A model generated the notes under the pieces. It did no database searches and was not told the origin of the DNA. It saw only the letters and a list, made by a program, of their open reading frames with translations. From positions 62,001 through 126,000 of the forward strand of contig CBDDAA010000004.1 in the NCBI GenBank assembly GCA_965224675.1: 64,000 nucleotides of DNA, written 5' to 3'. The translations under genes were made by a program, and so were the position numbers. The stretch comes from UBA7957 sp965224675. GTDB lineage: Bacteria; Pseudomonadota; Gammaproteobacteria; Granulosicoccales; Granulosicoccaceae. Shown here one piece after another: positions 19,182 through 27,337 of the stretch. How positions within the stretch are numbered: the stretch's first letter is position 1; every line of letters begins with the position of its first letter.

Positions 19182-19592
19182 TTATTTTGTCCAATCAACG
19201 AGCATCAGTAAATGCTCTACGTTGGAAAATTCCTTGTCATTGCTAACCAGAATTGCCCCTACTGCAACGGAATGAGCTGCTATCAACATATCCATATTGC
19301 CTAGGGATCTACCTTCGTTTTCACAGACTGTTCTTAACTGCGCATAAGCTTTTGCTGCATCTGAATCCCAAGGTAAGATTTCAACCCTCAATAGAAACTC
19401 TTTTACGGCGATTGGAAGTTGTTTTGCTTCGGGCTTTTTGGTTACACCAAGCAGTAGTTCAGCTTCTGTTATTGTGGAAATGCATATTTTTGCCATAGGC
19501 ACACTTTGTAGGTGCTCTCTGACAATTTCAGGGATTCCTTTAATAATGTAACTGACGGTATTAGTATCAAGCATATAATGCTCATCGGCCAT
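19182..19592 (-). CDS. vapC: VapC-type PIN-domain toxin
   Basis: This 136-residue PIN ribonuclease has the N-terminal YMLDTNTVSYIIKG motif (first catalytic Asp), the acidic ITEAELLLG and the C-terminal GNMDMLIAAHSVAVGAILVSND. The VapC subgroup that this resembles cleaves initiator tRNA. The start codon overlaps the vapB stop by one base (TAATG), so translation is coupled. Confidence 0.93.
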   Translation of the reverse strand: MADEHYMLDTNTVSYIIKGIPEIVREHLQSVPMAKICISTITEAELLLGVTKKPEAKQLPIAVKEFLLRVEILPWDSDAAKAYAQLRTVCENEGRSLGNMDMLIAAHSVAVGAILVSNDKEFSNVEHLLMLVDWTK

Positions 19593-19834
19593 TAGAATAC
19601 GTCTCGATCCTGTGGGATGTCATTATCGCGTTCGTCCATAAAATCATCTGGCACATCGAAAGACTCTATTAACTTGAAGAAATCACTCCAATTTCCAGGT
19701 TTCTTGGAAATGATCACATCACCTGTTTCATCATCTTTGCGAATATAGACCTCTTCGCAGTCAAATCGATAATTAACGGGGAGCCTGACGGCTTGGCTCC
19801 GTCCATTCATAAATAACTTTGCAGTGTGTCTCAT
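19592..19834 (-). CDS. vapB: VapB-type antitoxin, AbrB fold
   Basis: This 80-residue protein with N-terminal TAKLFMNGRSQAVRLPVNYR is the swapped-hairpin AbrB/SpoVT DNA-binding domain typical of VapB. The acidic C-terminus (DDFMDERDNDIPQDRDVF) would wrap the toxin. It precedes vapC and probably represses the pair by binding the palindrome at 19887-19902. Confidence 0.92.
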   Translation of the reverse strand: MRHTAKLFMNGRSQAVRLPVNYRFDCEEVYIRKDDETGDVIISKKPGNWSDFFKLIESFDVPDDFMDERDNDIPQDRDVF

Positions 19835-19886
19835 TGGGTGTTCACCTTAATCAGTACGGTCTAGAATTCCTAATACACAGTATGTA

Positions 19887-19902
19887 ATATACCATGGTAT
19901 AT
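19887..19902. promoter_or_regulatory. Candidate VapB operator palindrome
   Basis: The 16-base sequence ATATACCATGGTATAT is a perfect palindrome 53 bases upstream of vapB. It also contains the ATG of the divergent recombinase frame, so one site could control both. Confidence 0.55.
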
Positions 19903-20891
19903 GACTATGGCGGAATTATCTCAAAACCCCAAAATACGTTGCAACTCGGTGCGCTGAATCTTATCCTGCCAACCCTTATTTTTGATAAAGGAAAACAGGC
20001 CAGTAAGCGCTTTGTTGAGTTCTTTGTCGCTAATATCCGAAATTCCAACACGCGTGAAGCCTATGGCCGCGCTGTTCGTGATTTCTTCGCCTGGTGTGGT
20101 CAACACCAAATCGGGCCGTTGATCGATATTGAGGCCGTGCACATTGCCGCCTATATTGAACAGATGACACAGGAGAAAGCAGCACAGACGGTCAAACAGC
20201 GATTAGCGGCCATTAAGGCTTTATTTGATTTTCTGGTCACAGGCGGCGTTTTACCCGCCAATCCGGCTTCCGCCGTACGCGGTCAGAGACATTCCACCAA
20301 AAAAGGTAAAACCCCGATATTATTGGCCGGTGATGCCCGTGCACTAATACGCTCCATTCCTACCGATAATCTACCAGGCTTAAGTGACAGGGCCACTATT
20401 GTAGTAATGACCTACAGCTTTGCGCGAATTTCAGCGACCTTGGCCATGGATGTCAAAGACGTCTTTCCCATGCATCACCGCTTGTGGTTACGGTTACTAG
20501 AAAAAGGTGGCAAACACCATGAAGTTCCCTGCCATCACAATTTAGAAATCTATCTACGAGAATACATCGAAGCGGCAAATCTAAAAGAAGGTCCCCTCTT
20601 CTCCGTACCCTTCGCGGTCGATCCGGAGAGCTTAACGAAAAACGACTGCATCGCACCGAAAGCCTGGCCATGATCAAACGCCGTTGCAGACAAGCAGGGA
20701 TAGAGAACGCTTCCATGCTGTGTAATCACACGTTTCGAGGTACAGGTATTACGGCTTATTTGAGCAACGCCGATGCAAAGCTTGAACACGCGCAGCAAAT
20801 CGCCGGGCACTCTGATCCTAAAACCACTCTACTCTATGATCGGCGTTCGGATGAAATTTCGCTCGATGAAGTGGAAAAGATTGGGATATGA
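19894..20891 (+). pseudogene. Tyrosine recombinase (integrase), frameshifted
   Basis: Two overlapping frames make one XerC/D-like recombinase. The first (to 20673) has the core-binding SAM-like domain (ANIRNSNTREAYGRAVRDFF) and the first catalytic Arg (SFARISATLAMDV). The second (ending 20891) carries HTFRGTG (H-x-x-R), the GHSD motif and the nucleophile context TTLLYDRRS. The frame changes near 20630-20650. All catalytic residues are present across the two frames, so decay is recent or the shift is an assembly error. A diverged second copy of its C-terminus lies at 24912-25034 on the other strand. It is probably the integrase of the 19-29 kb island. Confidence 0.82.
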
Positions 20892-20951
20892 TTAACTCTC
20901 GATAACCTTTGCATTATTGTGTCCGCTTTTTTGCAGCAATGAGTACTTGCT

Positions 20952-21296
20952 ATGAAGATTGAATATTTATCGAAGGAGCAAATCAAAGCTTTGATGGAGT
21001 TCAAAACTGATTTTGAAAATAAAAACGGGTGCTGTATTACACAAGTTGAAGCTTTGGAAGAGTCGGGGAAAAAAATTTCCAAGGCGTGGGTTAGGGCAGA
21101 CAAGATAGCATGGAAAACCCCTTTATCTAATGAAAAGTCGATTTTCTGGCGAGGTAAATTTGAAGAACAGCTCAAAGTAAACCCTAACAAAAAATTCAGA
21201 AAATTCTTTGAAGATGCTCTCCGCGTGGAAGTCATCACAGTGGGTTTAATCCGCAATATTTGCCCGTTTTTTCATGTTGAAGATACAGAGCTATAG
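20952..21296 (+). CDS. Hypothetical protein
   Basis: This 114-residue charged protein (MKIEYLSKEQIKALMEFKTD) is rich in Lys and Glu with few hydrophobic runs, so it is probably soluble. No family was recognised. It follows the recombinase on the same strand, and its lower GC suggests acquired DNA. Confidence 0.55.
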   Translation: MKIEYLSKEQIKALMEFKTDFENKNGCCITQVEALEESGKKISKAWVRADKIAWKTPLSNEKSIFWRGKFEEQLKVNPNKKFRKFFEDALRVEVITVGLIRNICPFFHVEDTEL

Positions 21297-21326
21297 GCTA
21301 ACTGTGAAACGGCGATTATTCAAGAA

Positions 21327-21354
21327 TGCACCAAAAAGGAACCTTTTCGGTGCA
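21327..21354. repeat. 28-base imperfect palindrome left of the lysE/ada pair
   Basis: The arms TGCACCAAAAAGGA and ACCTTTTCGGTGCA pair at 12 of 14 positions. A related palindrome lies at 22909-22923, on the other side of the lysE/ada pair. It could be a terminator or a module boundary. Confidence 0.5.
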
Positions 21355-21456
21355 GAGCTAAAGACTGCAAAGTGCCCAAAGTGCAAGATGCTGCATGATG
21401 CGCGAATGCCTGCTTCGACGACCTCGTTAGTGACAGCTACGTGAAACCGGTATTTC

Positions 21457-22092
21457 CTATCGACTTACACTGACACTTGCCATTTTCACACCCACGTAAA
21501 TTAGCGCTCCCCCAGTGGCCTTGTTTATCAGGTTTACCGCCCAACCTTTAAGGCCGCCTCGTGCAATCCGGTCTCCCAAAAACCCGTAGGCGGTGTATGA
21601 AACCAAATCCATAACAAGTGTGATACCGCCCATGATCACCAATTGAGGAAGAATGGGAAGTTCGGGTTGAACGAACTGAGGGAGAATGGCTGCGAAATAT
21701 AAGAGTGCTTTAGGGTTGGCGATCTCGACGATAAACCCTTGGGAAAAGAGTTTGCCCAAATGTGTTTGCCGTTTTCCAACGCTTACATTGATCATTCCGG
21801 ATCGGCTGAATATGGCAGTGGTCCCCAGCCACAGCAAATATGCAACCCCGACCCATTTGATGATTAAGAAAACCAAATTTGAAGCTATGATAAGCGCGGC
21901 GATACCTGTCGCTGATAAAACAAAATAGACGACATTTGCAAAGGCTACACCGCACCCGCCTGCCAGCGCCCGCCTACCTCCGTTGGTCGCACCTTGTGAG
22001 GCCACGGTAATAGCTGCCGCACCTGGAGAAAAAACAACAACGGCGGTCGTGAAGAAGAAAAGGATGAAAGTCTCGATAGGCATATTCTGCAC
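21457..22092 (-). CDS. LysE/RhtB family exporter
   Basis: This 211-residue inner-membrane protein has about six hydrophobic segments, N-terminal FSPGAAAITVASQGATNGGRRALAGGCGVA and NPKALLYFAAILPQFV, both typical of LysE/RhtB amino-acid exporters. The substrate is not predictable. It diverges from the Ada-type regulator gene across a 128-base gap, which suggests that the regulator controls it. Confidence 0.9.
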   Translation of the reverse strand: MQNMPIETFILFFFTTAVVVFSPGAAAITVASQGATNGGRRALAGGCGVAFANVVYFVLSATGIAALIIASNLVFLIIKWVGVAYLLWLGTTAIFSRSGMINVSVGKRQTHLGKLFSQGFIVEIANPKALLYFAAILPQFVQPELPILPQLVIMGGITLVMDLVSYTAYGFLGDRIARGGLKGWAVNLINKATGGALIYVGVKMASVSVSR

Positions 22093-22220
22093 TCCTGCAA
22101 GCGGTGAATCATAGGTCAGTCAGAAATCTACTATATCCGCCCTTTACAGACTCGCCGTTTTCAGACCTGATTACCCGACTGGTCTAGCATCGAGCATGAT
22201 GGGTTGCTACAATCCGTTTC

Positions 22221-22778
22221 ATGCTAGACTTTGAGACATGTAACGCTGCGCGACTGAGGCGCGACCCAAGCTTTGACGGGAAGTTCTTCACTGCTGTCAG
22301 AACGACAAAAATCTACTGCCGCCCGGTCTGCCCCGTGAAACATTCTCAGACGAAAAATGTCAGCTACTACTCGACTGCTGCTACGGCTGAGCGTGCGGGT
22401 TATCGTCCCTGTCTGCGTTGTCGTCCTGAGACAGCGCCATTTTGCGCCGCATGGAATGGAACCAGAACAACCGTTGAGCGGGCTTTGGGTTTGATCGACA
22501 AGGGCGCCCTGGACACCGGTAATGTCAACGACCTAGCAGACAGGCTGGGCGTCGGTGCAAGACATCTATCTCGACTGTTTGCCAAGCATGTAGGGGCATC
22601 TCCTCTTCAAACGGCTCAAACTCTTCGTATTGGACGGGCCAAGAAGCTGCTAGACACAACGGCACTCCCTATTACAGAGGTGGCCTTCCAAGCGGGCTTT
22701 GGCAGCGTGCGACGCTTTAATGCCGCTTTCGCGAAACTCTATGGCCGCCCTCCATCTTCCGTCAGAAGACTCAAATAA
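22221..22778 (+). CDS. Ada-type metal-binding plus AraC HTH protein
   Basis: This 185-residue protein has an Ada zinc-binding domain with four cysteines (YCRPVCP and PCLRCRPE, about residues 34-75) followed by an AraC-type HTH (about 95-185: LADRLGVGARHLSRLFAKHVGASP and FQAGFGSVRRFNAAF). The arrangement matches the N-terminal half of Ada-AlkA fusions and AdaA proteins. No glycosylase or C-terminal methyltransferase domain follows, and the frame ends cleanly. It could sense methyl phosphotriesters, or simply regulate the divergent lysE gene. Confidence 0.88.
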   Translation: MLDFETCNAARLRRDPSFDGKFFTAVRTTKIYCRPVCPVKHSQTKNVSYYSTAATAERAGYRPCLRCRPETAPFCAAWNGTRTTVERALGLIDKGALDTGNVNDLADRLGVGARHLSRLFAKHVGASPLQTAQTLRIGRAKKLLDTTALPITEVAFQAGFGSVRRFNAAFAKLYGRPPSSVRRLK

Positions 22779-22908
22779 AGATAGCAGCCGTTGACTTGAA
22801 GTGAGGCGGAAGCCGCTTTGTCCGCAACTGAGACGATCACGGCGTGAGCAAATCTGACACTGACTGTAGTTCCCTTAGAACCGGAAGTTGCAATATATTG
22901 CTGCTGCA

Positions 22909-22923
22909 AAAAGGGACCCTTTT
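22909..22923. repeat. Palindrome right of the lysE/ada pair
   Basis: AAAAGGG-A-CCCTTTT is a perfect 7-bp inverted repeat. It resembles the core of the palindrome at 21327-21354 (AAAAAGG..ACC..TTTT). Confidence 0.45.
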
Positions 22924-23004
22924 GGGGCGCTACTAACCGTCAACTTAAATCATTGATTTAATTAGTTCTTGACCGATGCAAAAGGGTAGTGCAAAAATAT
23001 CTCC

Positions 23005-23557
23005 ATGAAAATAGGCTATTCACGAGTATCAACTCAAGAACAAAACTTAGACCTTCAAAGCGATGCATTAAAGGCGGCGGGTTGTGAAAAATTGTTTTCT
23101 GATGAAGGTATCAGCGGAACGGTTAAAGCGCGTTCTGGTCTTGATGCCGCGCTTTCTGTGGTAGGTGAGAGGGATATTCTTCATTGTTTGGAAACTTGAC
23201 CGTTTGGGTCGCTCACTGGGTTTCTTGATTGAGCTGGTAGACCAGCTCGGAAAAAAAGGCGCGGATTTTGTGGCTATACAAGATGGCATTGACACCAACA
23301 CATCAGGCGGCAAGCTCGTTTTTCACATCATGGGCGCATTAGCAGAGTTTGAACGCGACTTAATCAGCGAACGAACCACGGCAGGTATGGCGGCGGCAAA
23401 AAAACGCGGTAAGCATTTAGGTAGACCGATTGCACTATCAAACGAACAAATAAGCCACGCTCGCCGATTAGTCGATAGCGGCAACGAAACTGCGGGTATG
23501 GCCAACATTTTAGATGTTCACCGCAACACGCTAAGAAGGGCATTAGCCAAAAACTGA
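23005..23557 (+). pseudogene. Serine recombinase (resolvase/invertase), frameshifted
   Basis: The first frame gives MKIGYSRVSTQEQNLDLQSDA, with the catalytic Ser in YSRVSTQEQ, and stops at 23199. The second frame continues VWKLDRLGRSLG, then GALAEFERDLISERT, and ends in a C-terminal HTH (GRPIALSNEQISHARRLV). A single extra base near 23182 (an inserted C in TTCTTCATTG) explains the break, because removing it gives GERDILIVWKLDRLGR. It belongs to the Pin/Hin/Tn3-resolvase small recombinases. Its last codons run into a 26-base palindrome (23555-23580) that could be a crossover site. Confidence 0.88.
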
Positions 23558-23580
23558 ACAATTCGGTACTCATTTGTTCA
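23555..23580. repeat. 26-base palindrome, copy 1
   Basis: The form is TGAACA-N5-GTAC-N5-TGTTCA, starting at the stop codon of the recombinase. The copy at 24223-24248 has the same form and matches at 19 of 26 bases. Confidence 0.65.
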
Positions 23581-23650
23581 CTTTCTCGTGATTTTGCCCT
23601 GTGGTCAAGTTCATTATTTTCTTGACTTTATTCAATTTATCTATATATAT

Positions 23651-23666
23651 TAAAGTATATACTTTA
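23651..23666. promoter_or_regulatory. Candidate BrnA operator
   Basis: TAAAGTATATACTTTA is a perfect 16-base palindrome 25 bases upstream of the brnT start. BrnTA operons are known to be autoregulated through BrnA binding to promoter palindromes. Confidence 0.65.
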
Positions 23667-23690
23667 TGGTCGATAAAAAGAAAGAGTAAC

Positions 23691-23969
23691 GTGGAATTTG
23701 ATTGGAACGAGAAAAAAAACCAAACCAATATTAGAGATCATGGGGTGAGTTTTGAAAAGGCAAAAAGAATCTTCGAAGGGGATGTGCTAACAACGATCGA
23801 TGATCGATTTCACTATGGAGAATTGCGCGAAATTAGCATTGGTTTAGTCGATGGTATTTTACTCCTAACGGTTGCTCATATAGACACTGAAATAGGAGAA
23901 ATACGCCTTATATCAGCACGAAAAGCCACAAAGAAAGAACGAGAACGCTATGAAAAAAACATACGATAA
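23691..23969 (+). CDS. brnT: BrnT family toxin
   Basis: BrnT is a RelE-fold ribonuclease toxin. Starting at GTG 23691 gives 92 residues, the normal length, beginning VEFDWNEKKNQTNIRDHGVSF and ending RLISARKATKKERERYE, both hallmark segments. A longer frame opens at 23601, but the palindromic operator lies inside it, so that start is rejected. The gene overlaps brnA by 20 bases. Confidence 0.93.
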   Translation: MEFDWNEKKNQTNIRDHGVSFEKAKRIFEGDVLTTIDDRFHYGELREISIGLVDGILLLTVAHIDTEIGEIRLISARKATKKERERYEKNIR

Positions 23970-24225
23970 AGAACTGACCACAAAAGAGTTACTTGCAATG
24001 CCAGATAGCGATATCGATTGCAGTGATATACCAGAATTAGATGATGAATTTTGGAATAATGCTGAGGTACGAACACCCGAAAAGAAAGGTATTTACATCA
24101 AGCTCGATAATGACATCGTCGAATGGATGAAGTCACAAGGCAAAGGCTATCAAACCCGAATTAATGCCATTTTGCGTAGCTACTACAATGCAACGAAAAA
24201 CGACCACCCACACCCCAAAAAGTGA
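23950..24225 (+). CDS. brnA: BrnA family antitoxin
   Basis: This 91-residue antitoxin has ELDDEFWNNAEVR in the middle and a C-terminal ribbon-helix-helix (IYIKLDNDIVEWMKSQGKGYQTRINAILRSYY). It neutralises BrnT and represses the operon. The stop codon is the first part of a 26-base palindrome. Confidence 0.93.
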   Translation: MKKTYDKELTTKELLAMPDSDIDCSDIPELDDEFWNNAEVRTPEKKGIYIKLDNDIVEWMKSQGKGYQTRINAILRSYYNATKNDHPHPKK

Positions 24226-24248
24226 ACAGTTTAGTACCAAACTGTTCA
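24223..24248. repeat. 26-base palindrome, copy 2
   Basis: TGAACA-N5-GTAC-N5-TGTTCA here has outer arms of 10 bp (TGAACAGTTT / AAACTGTTCA). Together with copy 1 it brackets the brnTA operon exactly. No T-tract follows, so it is a poor terminator. Confidence 0.65.
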
Positions 24249-24404
24249 CTCAACATTCAATGCAGACATTCACAGCATCTGATCTGGCGCAAAAGTGCCC
24301 TTACACAGCCAGTCGCACTTGATCGAAGGCAATCTGAACAAATAGACAAAATAAAACTTGAGTCGATCATGGTGTTTTTCAAGGTAGTTGACACTATCTT
24401 TCTA

Positions 24405-24797
24405 TTAAGAAGCCTTTTTTATAGGCAACTGTATTTCTCTATCTGGGTTCAACGTAACCGATCCAACCGGGTTGCAGTTTATAACACCTTTAGACCACCG
24501 CGTTGGGTTTAATTGTGTCATTCTCGCTATATTGGCGGGATCTTTCGGTTGTAAGTTTGACCCTGAATATTTCTCGTCAATATATCGTGTAATTGCAGTA
24601 GTTTCATAGATTTTAAAATCTCCATCTACTAGCACCGGTACTTTGAAAAACGGATGTAGCTCACAGTACGCAGGATCTGGCGTTGGGTCGAACGGATTGA
24701 TTTCACAAGTTTCATAAGAAACGTTTTTTTCAGTGAGGCATATACGGGCAATTCGGTTGTAAACGCTATATTTATAGCCATACAGAGTACTTGTCAT
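24405..24797 (-). pseudogene. Glutathione S-transferase, C-terminally truncated
   Basis: The first 95 residues or so form a GST N-terminal thioredoxin-fold domain (MTSTLYGYKYSVYNRIARICL; FFKVPVLVDGDFKIYETTAITRYIDE). Family proteins continue with an all-helical domain of about 110 residues. Here only 35 unrelated residues follow (from about RMTQLNPTRWSKG), so the C-terminal domain is lost, probably by a rearrangement near 24500. It is unlikely to be an active transferase. Confidence 0.75.
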
Positions 24798-24911
24798 ATT
24801 GTTTTCATAGTTTCGAAGGATTTTTTTTCAATACTGTGTGTAAAAAATAGTGGGGTGAGATCCGGTCAAGATTCTTGTAAAAACACCAATGAAAGTATCT
24901 TAACACGTTGA

Positions 24912-25034
24912 TCACACCCCGATTTTCTCCACCTCATCGAGTGAGATTTCATCCGAGCGTCGGTCATAGAGTAGGGTGGTTTTAGGGTCTGAGTGTCCTG
25001 CGATTTGTTGCGCGTGTTCAAGCTTTGCATCAGT
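24912..25034 (-). pseudogene. Remnant of a second tyrosine recombinase
   Basis: This fragment encodes the C-terminal 40 residues of a recombinase, including the GHSD and LYDRRS catalytic segments, in inverted orientation to the copy ending at 20891. The DNA differs at many third positions, so it is an older related copy rather than a fresh duplicate. Confidence 0.8.
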
Positions 25035-25280
25035 ATTATTCAAATCTACCATGGTTACCTTAAGGTACTTTGTGCCATCTGGAATATTTGAAACAGTAAT
25101 GGGTGGAGAAGGTGAGGTGCTCGCACAGTCAGATGTACTAGTCCAATTAAAGTTGACATCCAGCGTGACAGCTGTATCTGACACAGGAATGGTGGCGAAA
25201 CAACCAGCTACAGAAGATACTGCAGCAATAAGAAGTAAAACAAAGTGTTTTTGCATGTACAGCTCCCATTGATGTTTCAA
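24912..25280 (-). CDS. Truncated lipoprotein fused to integrase C-terminus
   Basis: Residues 1-82 look like the start of a lipoprotein (MQKHFVLLLIAAVSSVAGC after a short lead; lipobox VAGC). Its ITVSNIPDGTKYLKVTMVDL segment resembles the beta-sheet core of PEBP-like proteins. Residues 83-122 (TDAKLEHAQQIAGHSDPKTT onward) are the last 40 residues of a tyrosine recombinase, nearly the same as at 20770-20891. The junction lies near 25034. It is an accidental in-frame fusion created by insertion or recombination; function is doubtful. Confidence 0.7.
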   Translation of the reverse strand: MKHQWELYMQKHFVLLLIAAVSSVAGCFATIPVSDTAVTLDVNFNWTSTSDCASTSPSPPITVSNIPDGTKYLKVTMVDLNNTDAKLEHAQQIAGHSDPKTTLLYDRRSDEISLDEVEKIGV

Positions 25281-25340
25281 TTTTATTTTTCAACAAGCGG
25301 TGTGTAATCGAAGTTCTTTATGTACCGCTTGCATTACTCA

Positions 25341-25895
25341 TTAGAACTTGCCCATTGAAATGACATCCTCAGCCAATAACAAAGGTTTTTCGCCTTCTGT
25401 TCTCGCTTTTACTATCGCTTTAACTGTTGCGGAGTAGCTACTTCCCAGGCCACCAAAACCGGAGCATGGTGGAAGATACGCTCCGGCTTCATCCCAGTGT
25501 GGAGCCTGGTGCGCAGTAATCAGAAAAAAACCTTCTGGCAGATCAAATGAATGACCTGGTACTGAGGGAATGATAGTAGATGTGGCACCAGTCTCGATTT
25601 CATAACCGATTATTCCATGTCCACCATTACTCATAGGGCTATATGACAGATCATTATATTCGACCACCAATGCATCAGCAGTCGCGGGGATTCCCTCAAC
25701 CTTCAATTCCGGGGTTGCAGATTTCTTACCGCCAAACTTACGGCATTGTTGTCCTTCTGGAACGTTCTTACCATCCCATTGAAGATCTGTAAAACTGACA
25801 TTAAGTGAAAACATGTTTTCAGCGACCTCGTACCGTGAGACACATGCGGTCAATAGGACTGCGCTAAACACTGTGATCAGTATTATTTTTCTCAT
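25341..25895 (-). CDS. Lipoprotein, PEBP-like
   Basis: This 184-residue protein has a lipoprotein signal (MRKIILITVFSAVLLTAC) and a beta-rich domain with TPELKVEGIPATADALVVEYND and SNGGHGIIGYEI, which resembles the ligand-binding core of the YbhB/PEBP family. Assignment to PEBP is tentative. It has the same general form as the truncated lipoprotein that follows it, so the two may be paralogues of one small operon. Confidence 0.6.
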   Translation of the reverse strand: MRKIILITVFSAVLLTACVSRYEVAENMFSLNVSFTDLQWDGKNVPEGQQCRKFGGKKSATPELKVEGIPATADALVVEYNDLSYSPMSNGGHGIIGYEIETGATSTIIPSVPGHSFDLPEGFFLITAHQAPHWDEAGAYLPPCSGFGGLGSSYSATVKAIVKARTEGEKPLLLAEDVISMGKF

Positions 25896-26140
25896 TATTT
25901 ATTCCTTCCTTACGTTTCCAGTCAGGTGAACGGATTTTTTGAAGATTGTTTTGTTATAGATAAGCCACGTATCACTGGATTAGGTGAATCCTTTAGATTA
26001 TATAAGTCGCCATAAATGAAAAGTTGTCTACTATTGCTATTTTTTTTATTCTAAGATATCTACGTACCGCGATAGCCAGGAAAGTTAGCATTTCCTTTCG
26101 ATCTATATTGTTTGTGCTTCTATGGAAATAAAGGTGCTTT

Positions 26141-27100
26141 GTGCCCGTACTTTTGCCTGAAAATAAGAACAGCCGGCATATCAATGCCGCGCTGAATTTC
26201 GCCCAGGCTAATTTTCATCTCAATCTCAAGCTCGATTCACTCGCTGATGCTGCCTGCTTATCAAAATTCCACTTCCTGCGACTCTTTCATGATCAAGTAG
26301 GCGAATCCCCTGTAAGCTTTTTAAAACGCACCCGATTAGAAAGGGCGGCCTGCTTGCTAAGTTACGCCCACACGCGGCCAATCCTCGACATTGCGTCACA
26401 TTGTGGTTTTTCCTCCAGCCCACTTTTTGCCCGATCCTTTGCCGATAGGTTCGGTCGTTGCCCTCGCGAGTATAGATCTGTAAATCAATTCAATTTGCGG
26501 GAAAATTCTCTACGTCAACAATTTCAAGTCGAAGGCATTGCTTACGATCAGATGGACATAGTAAAAACCCCACCAATTCGTGTGGCTTACGTTAGGAATA
26601 TTGGAAGCTACTTTGGTAGCGGCGGCAACGCTGGAACTCGCGAGGCGGTGGACTCTATTGTCAGATGGGCAAAATCCCATCGCTTATGGACAGAAAACAC
26701 AAAAATCATAGGCGTGAGTTGGGATTATTCTTCGAATACACCCGACACACTGTGTCGATATGATGCGTGTATTCCCATTCCCAACAACTATTCGGACATC
26801 TCGGGTCTTTCTGTACAAGCATTGCCTGGCGGATTCTATGCCACCATGCGAACCACAATAGAAAAAGAGAAAGAATCTCTCCTGAATTGGAAATTGTTCG
26901 ATTTGACGTTAAGTACCTCACCTAAATTTAAGCGCTATCAATTTGAGAGCAACATGGGTCCATGGTACGAAGTGTGTTCCCCATGGAATTCAGACGGGAA
27001 ACGTGAACTAGTCTTGTGCACTCATCTCCAGCCCCGCTCTTCCGTGCTGGAGTATCCGGAGTATCGGGGTCAAATGTGTTCCTCATCTGGTGCAGGTTAG
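26141..27100 (+). CDS. AraC-family regulator with GyrI-like domain
   Basis: This 319-residue protein has an N-terminal AraC HTH pair (about 10-110: LADAACLSKFHFLRLFHDQVGESP and IASHCGFSSSPLFARSF) and a C-terminal GyrI-like/SOUL-type ligand domain (about 135-290: VKTPPIRVAYVRNIGSYFG; LPGGFYATMR). This architecture is common in regulators that sense small hydrophobic drugs. The start is a GTG. No target gene is obvious next to it. Confidence 0.88.
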   Translation: MPVLLPENKNSRHINAALNFAQANFHLNLKLDSLADAACLSKFHFLRLFHDQVGESPVSFLKRTRLERAACLLSYAHTRPILDIASHCGFSSSPLFARSFADRFGRCPREYRSVNQFNLRENSLRQQFQVEGIAYDQMDIVKTPPIRVAYVRNIGSYFGSGGNAGTREAVDSIVRWAKSHRLWTENTKIIGVSWDYSSNTPDTLCRYDACIPIPNNYSDISGLSVQALPGGFYATMRTTIEKEKESLLNWKLFDLTLSTSPKFKRYQFESNMGPWYEVCSPWNSDGKRELVLCTHLQPRSSVLEYPEYRGQMCSSSGAG

Positions 27101-27138
27101 TCTTTCAACAGTAAGCGATTCGTAAAGTGCGTTAACGC

Positions 27139-27293
27139 CTACTCAATCACTGCCCACTGATCGAGCGTCGTTGAGGCAGCATCCAACTTAGTCTCAATGT
27201 ACTGTAATTCAGGACTATTGTGCGCAGGCAGCCAGTCTTTTAGGACGCTGAATGTATTGTGATTCTCGGTTGCACAGCGGCAATGATAAAGTC
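27139..27293 (-). pseudogene. C-terminal remnant of an unidentified gene
   Basis: A reading frame without a start codon encodes about 50 residues with protein-like composition (TFSVLKDWLPAHNSPELQYI, then TKLDAASTTLDQWAVIE) and ends in a stop. I do not recognise the family. It appears cut off where the higBA module begins. Confidence 0.4.
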
Positions 27294-27301
27294 GCTGACT
27301 C

Positions 27302-27318
27302 GGTATCGAAACGATACC
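27302..27318. promoter_or_regulatory. Candidate HigA operator
   Basis: GGTATCG-AAA-CGATACC is a perfect inverted repeat 20 bases upstream of the putative higB start. Confidence 0.5.
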
Positions 27319-27337
27319 AAACCAAAGTGCGGTAGGG

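Noticed and set aside
24222..24512. Plus-strand 96-codon frame after brnA
   Set aside because: It begins in the palindrome, runs antisense through the truncated GST and has no family resemblance.
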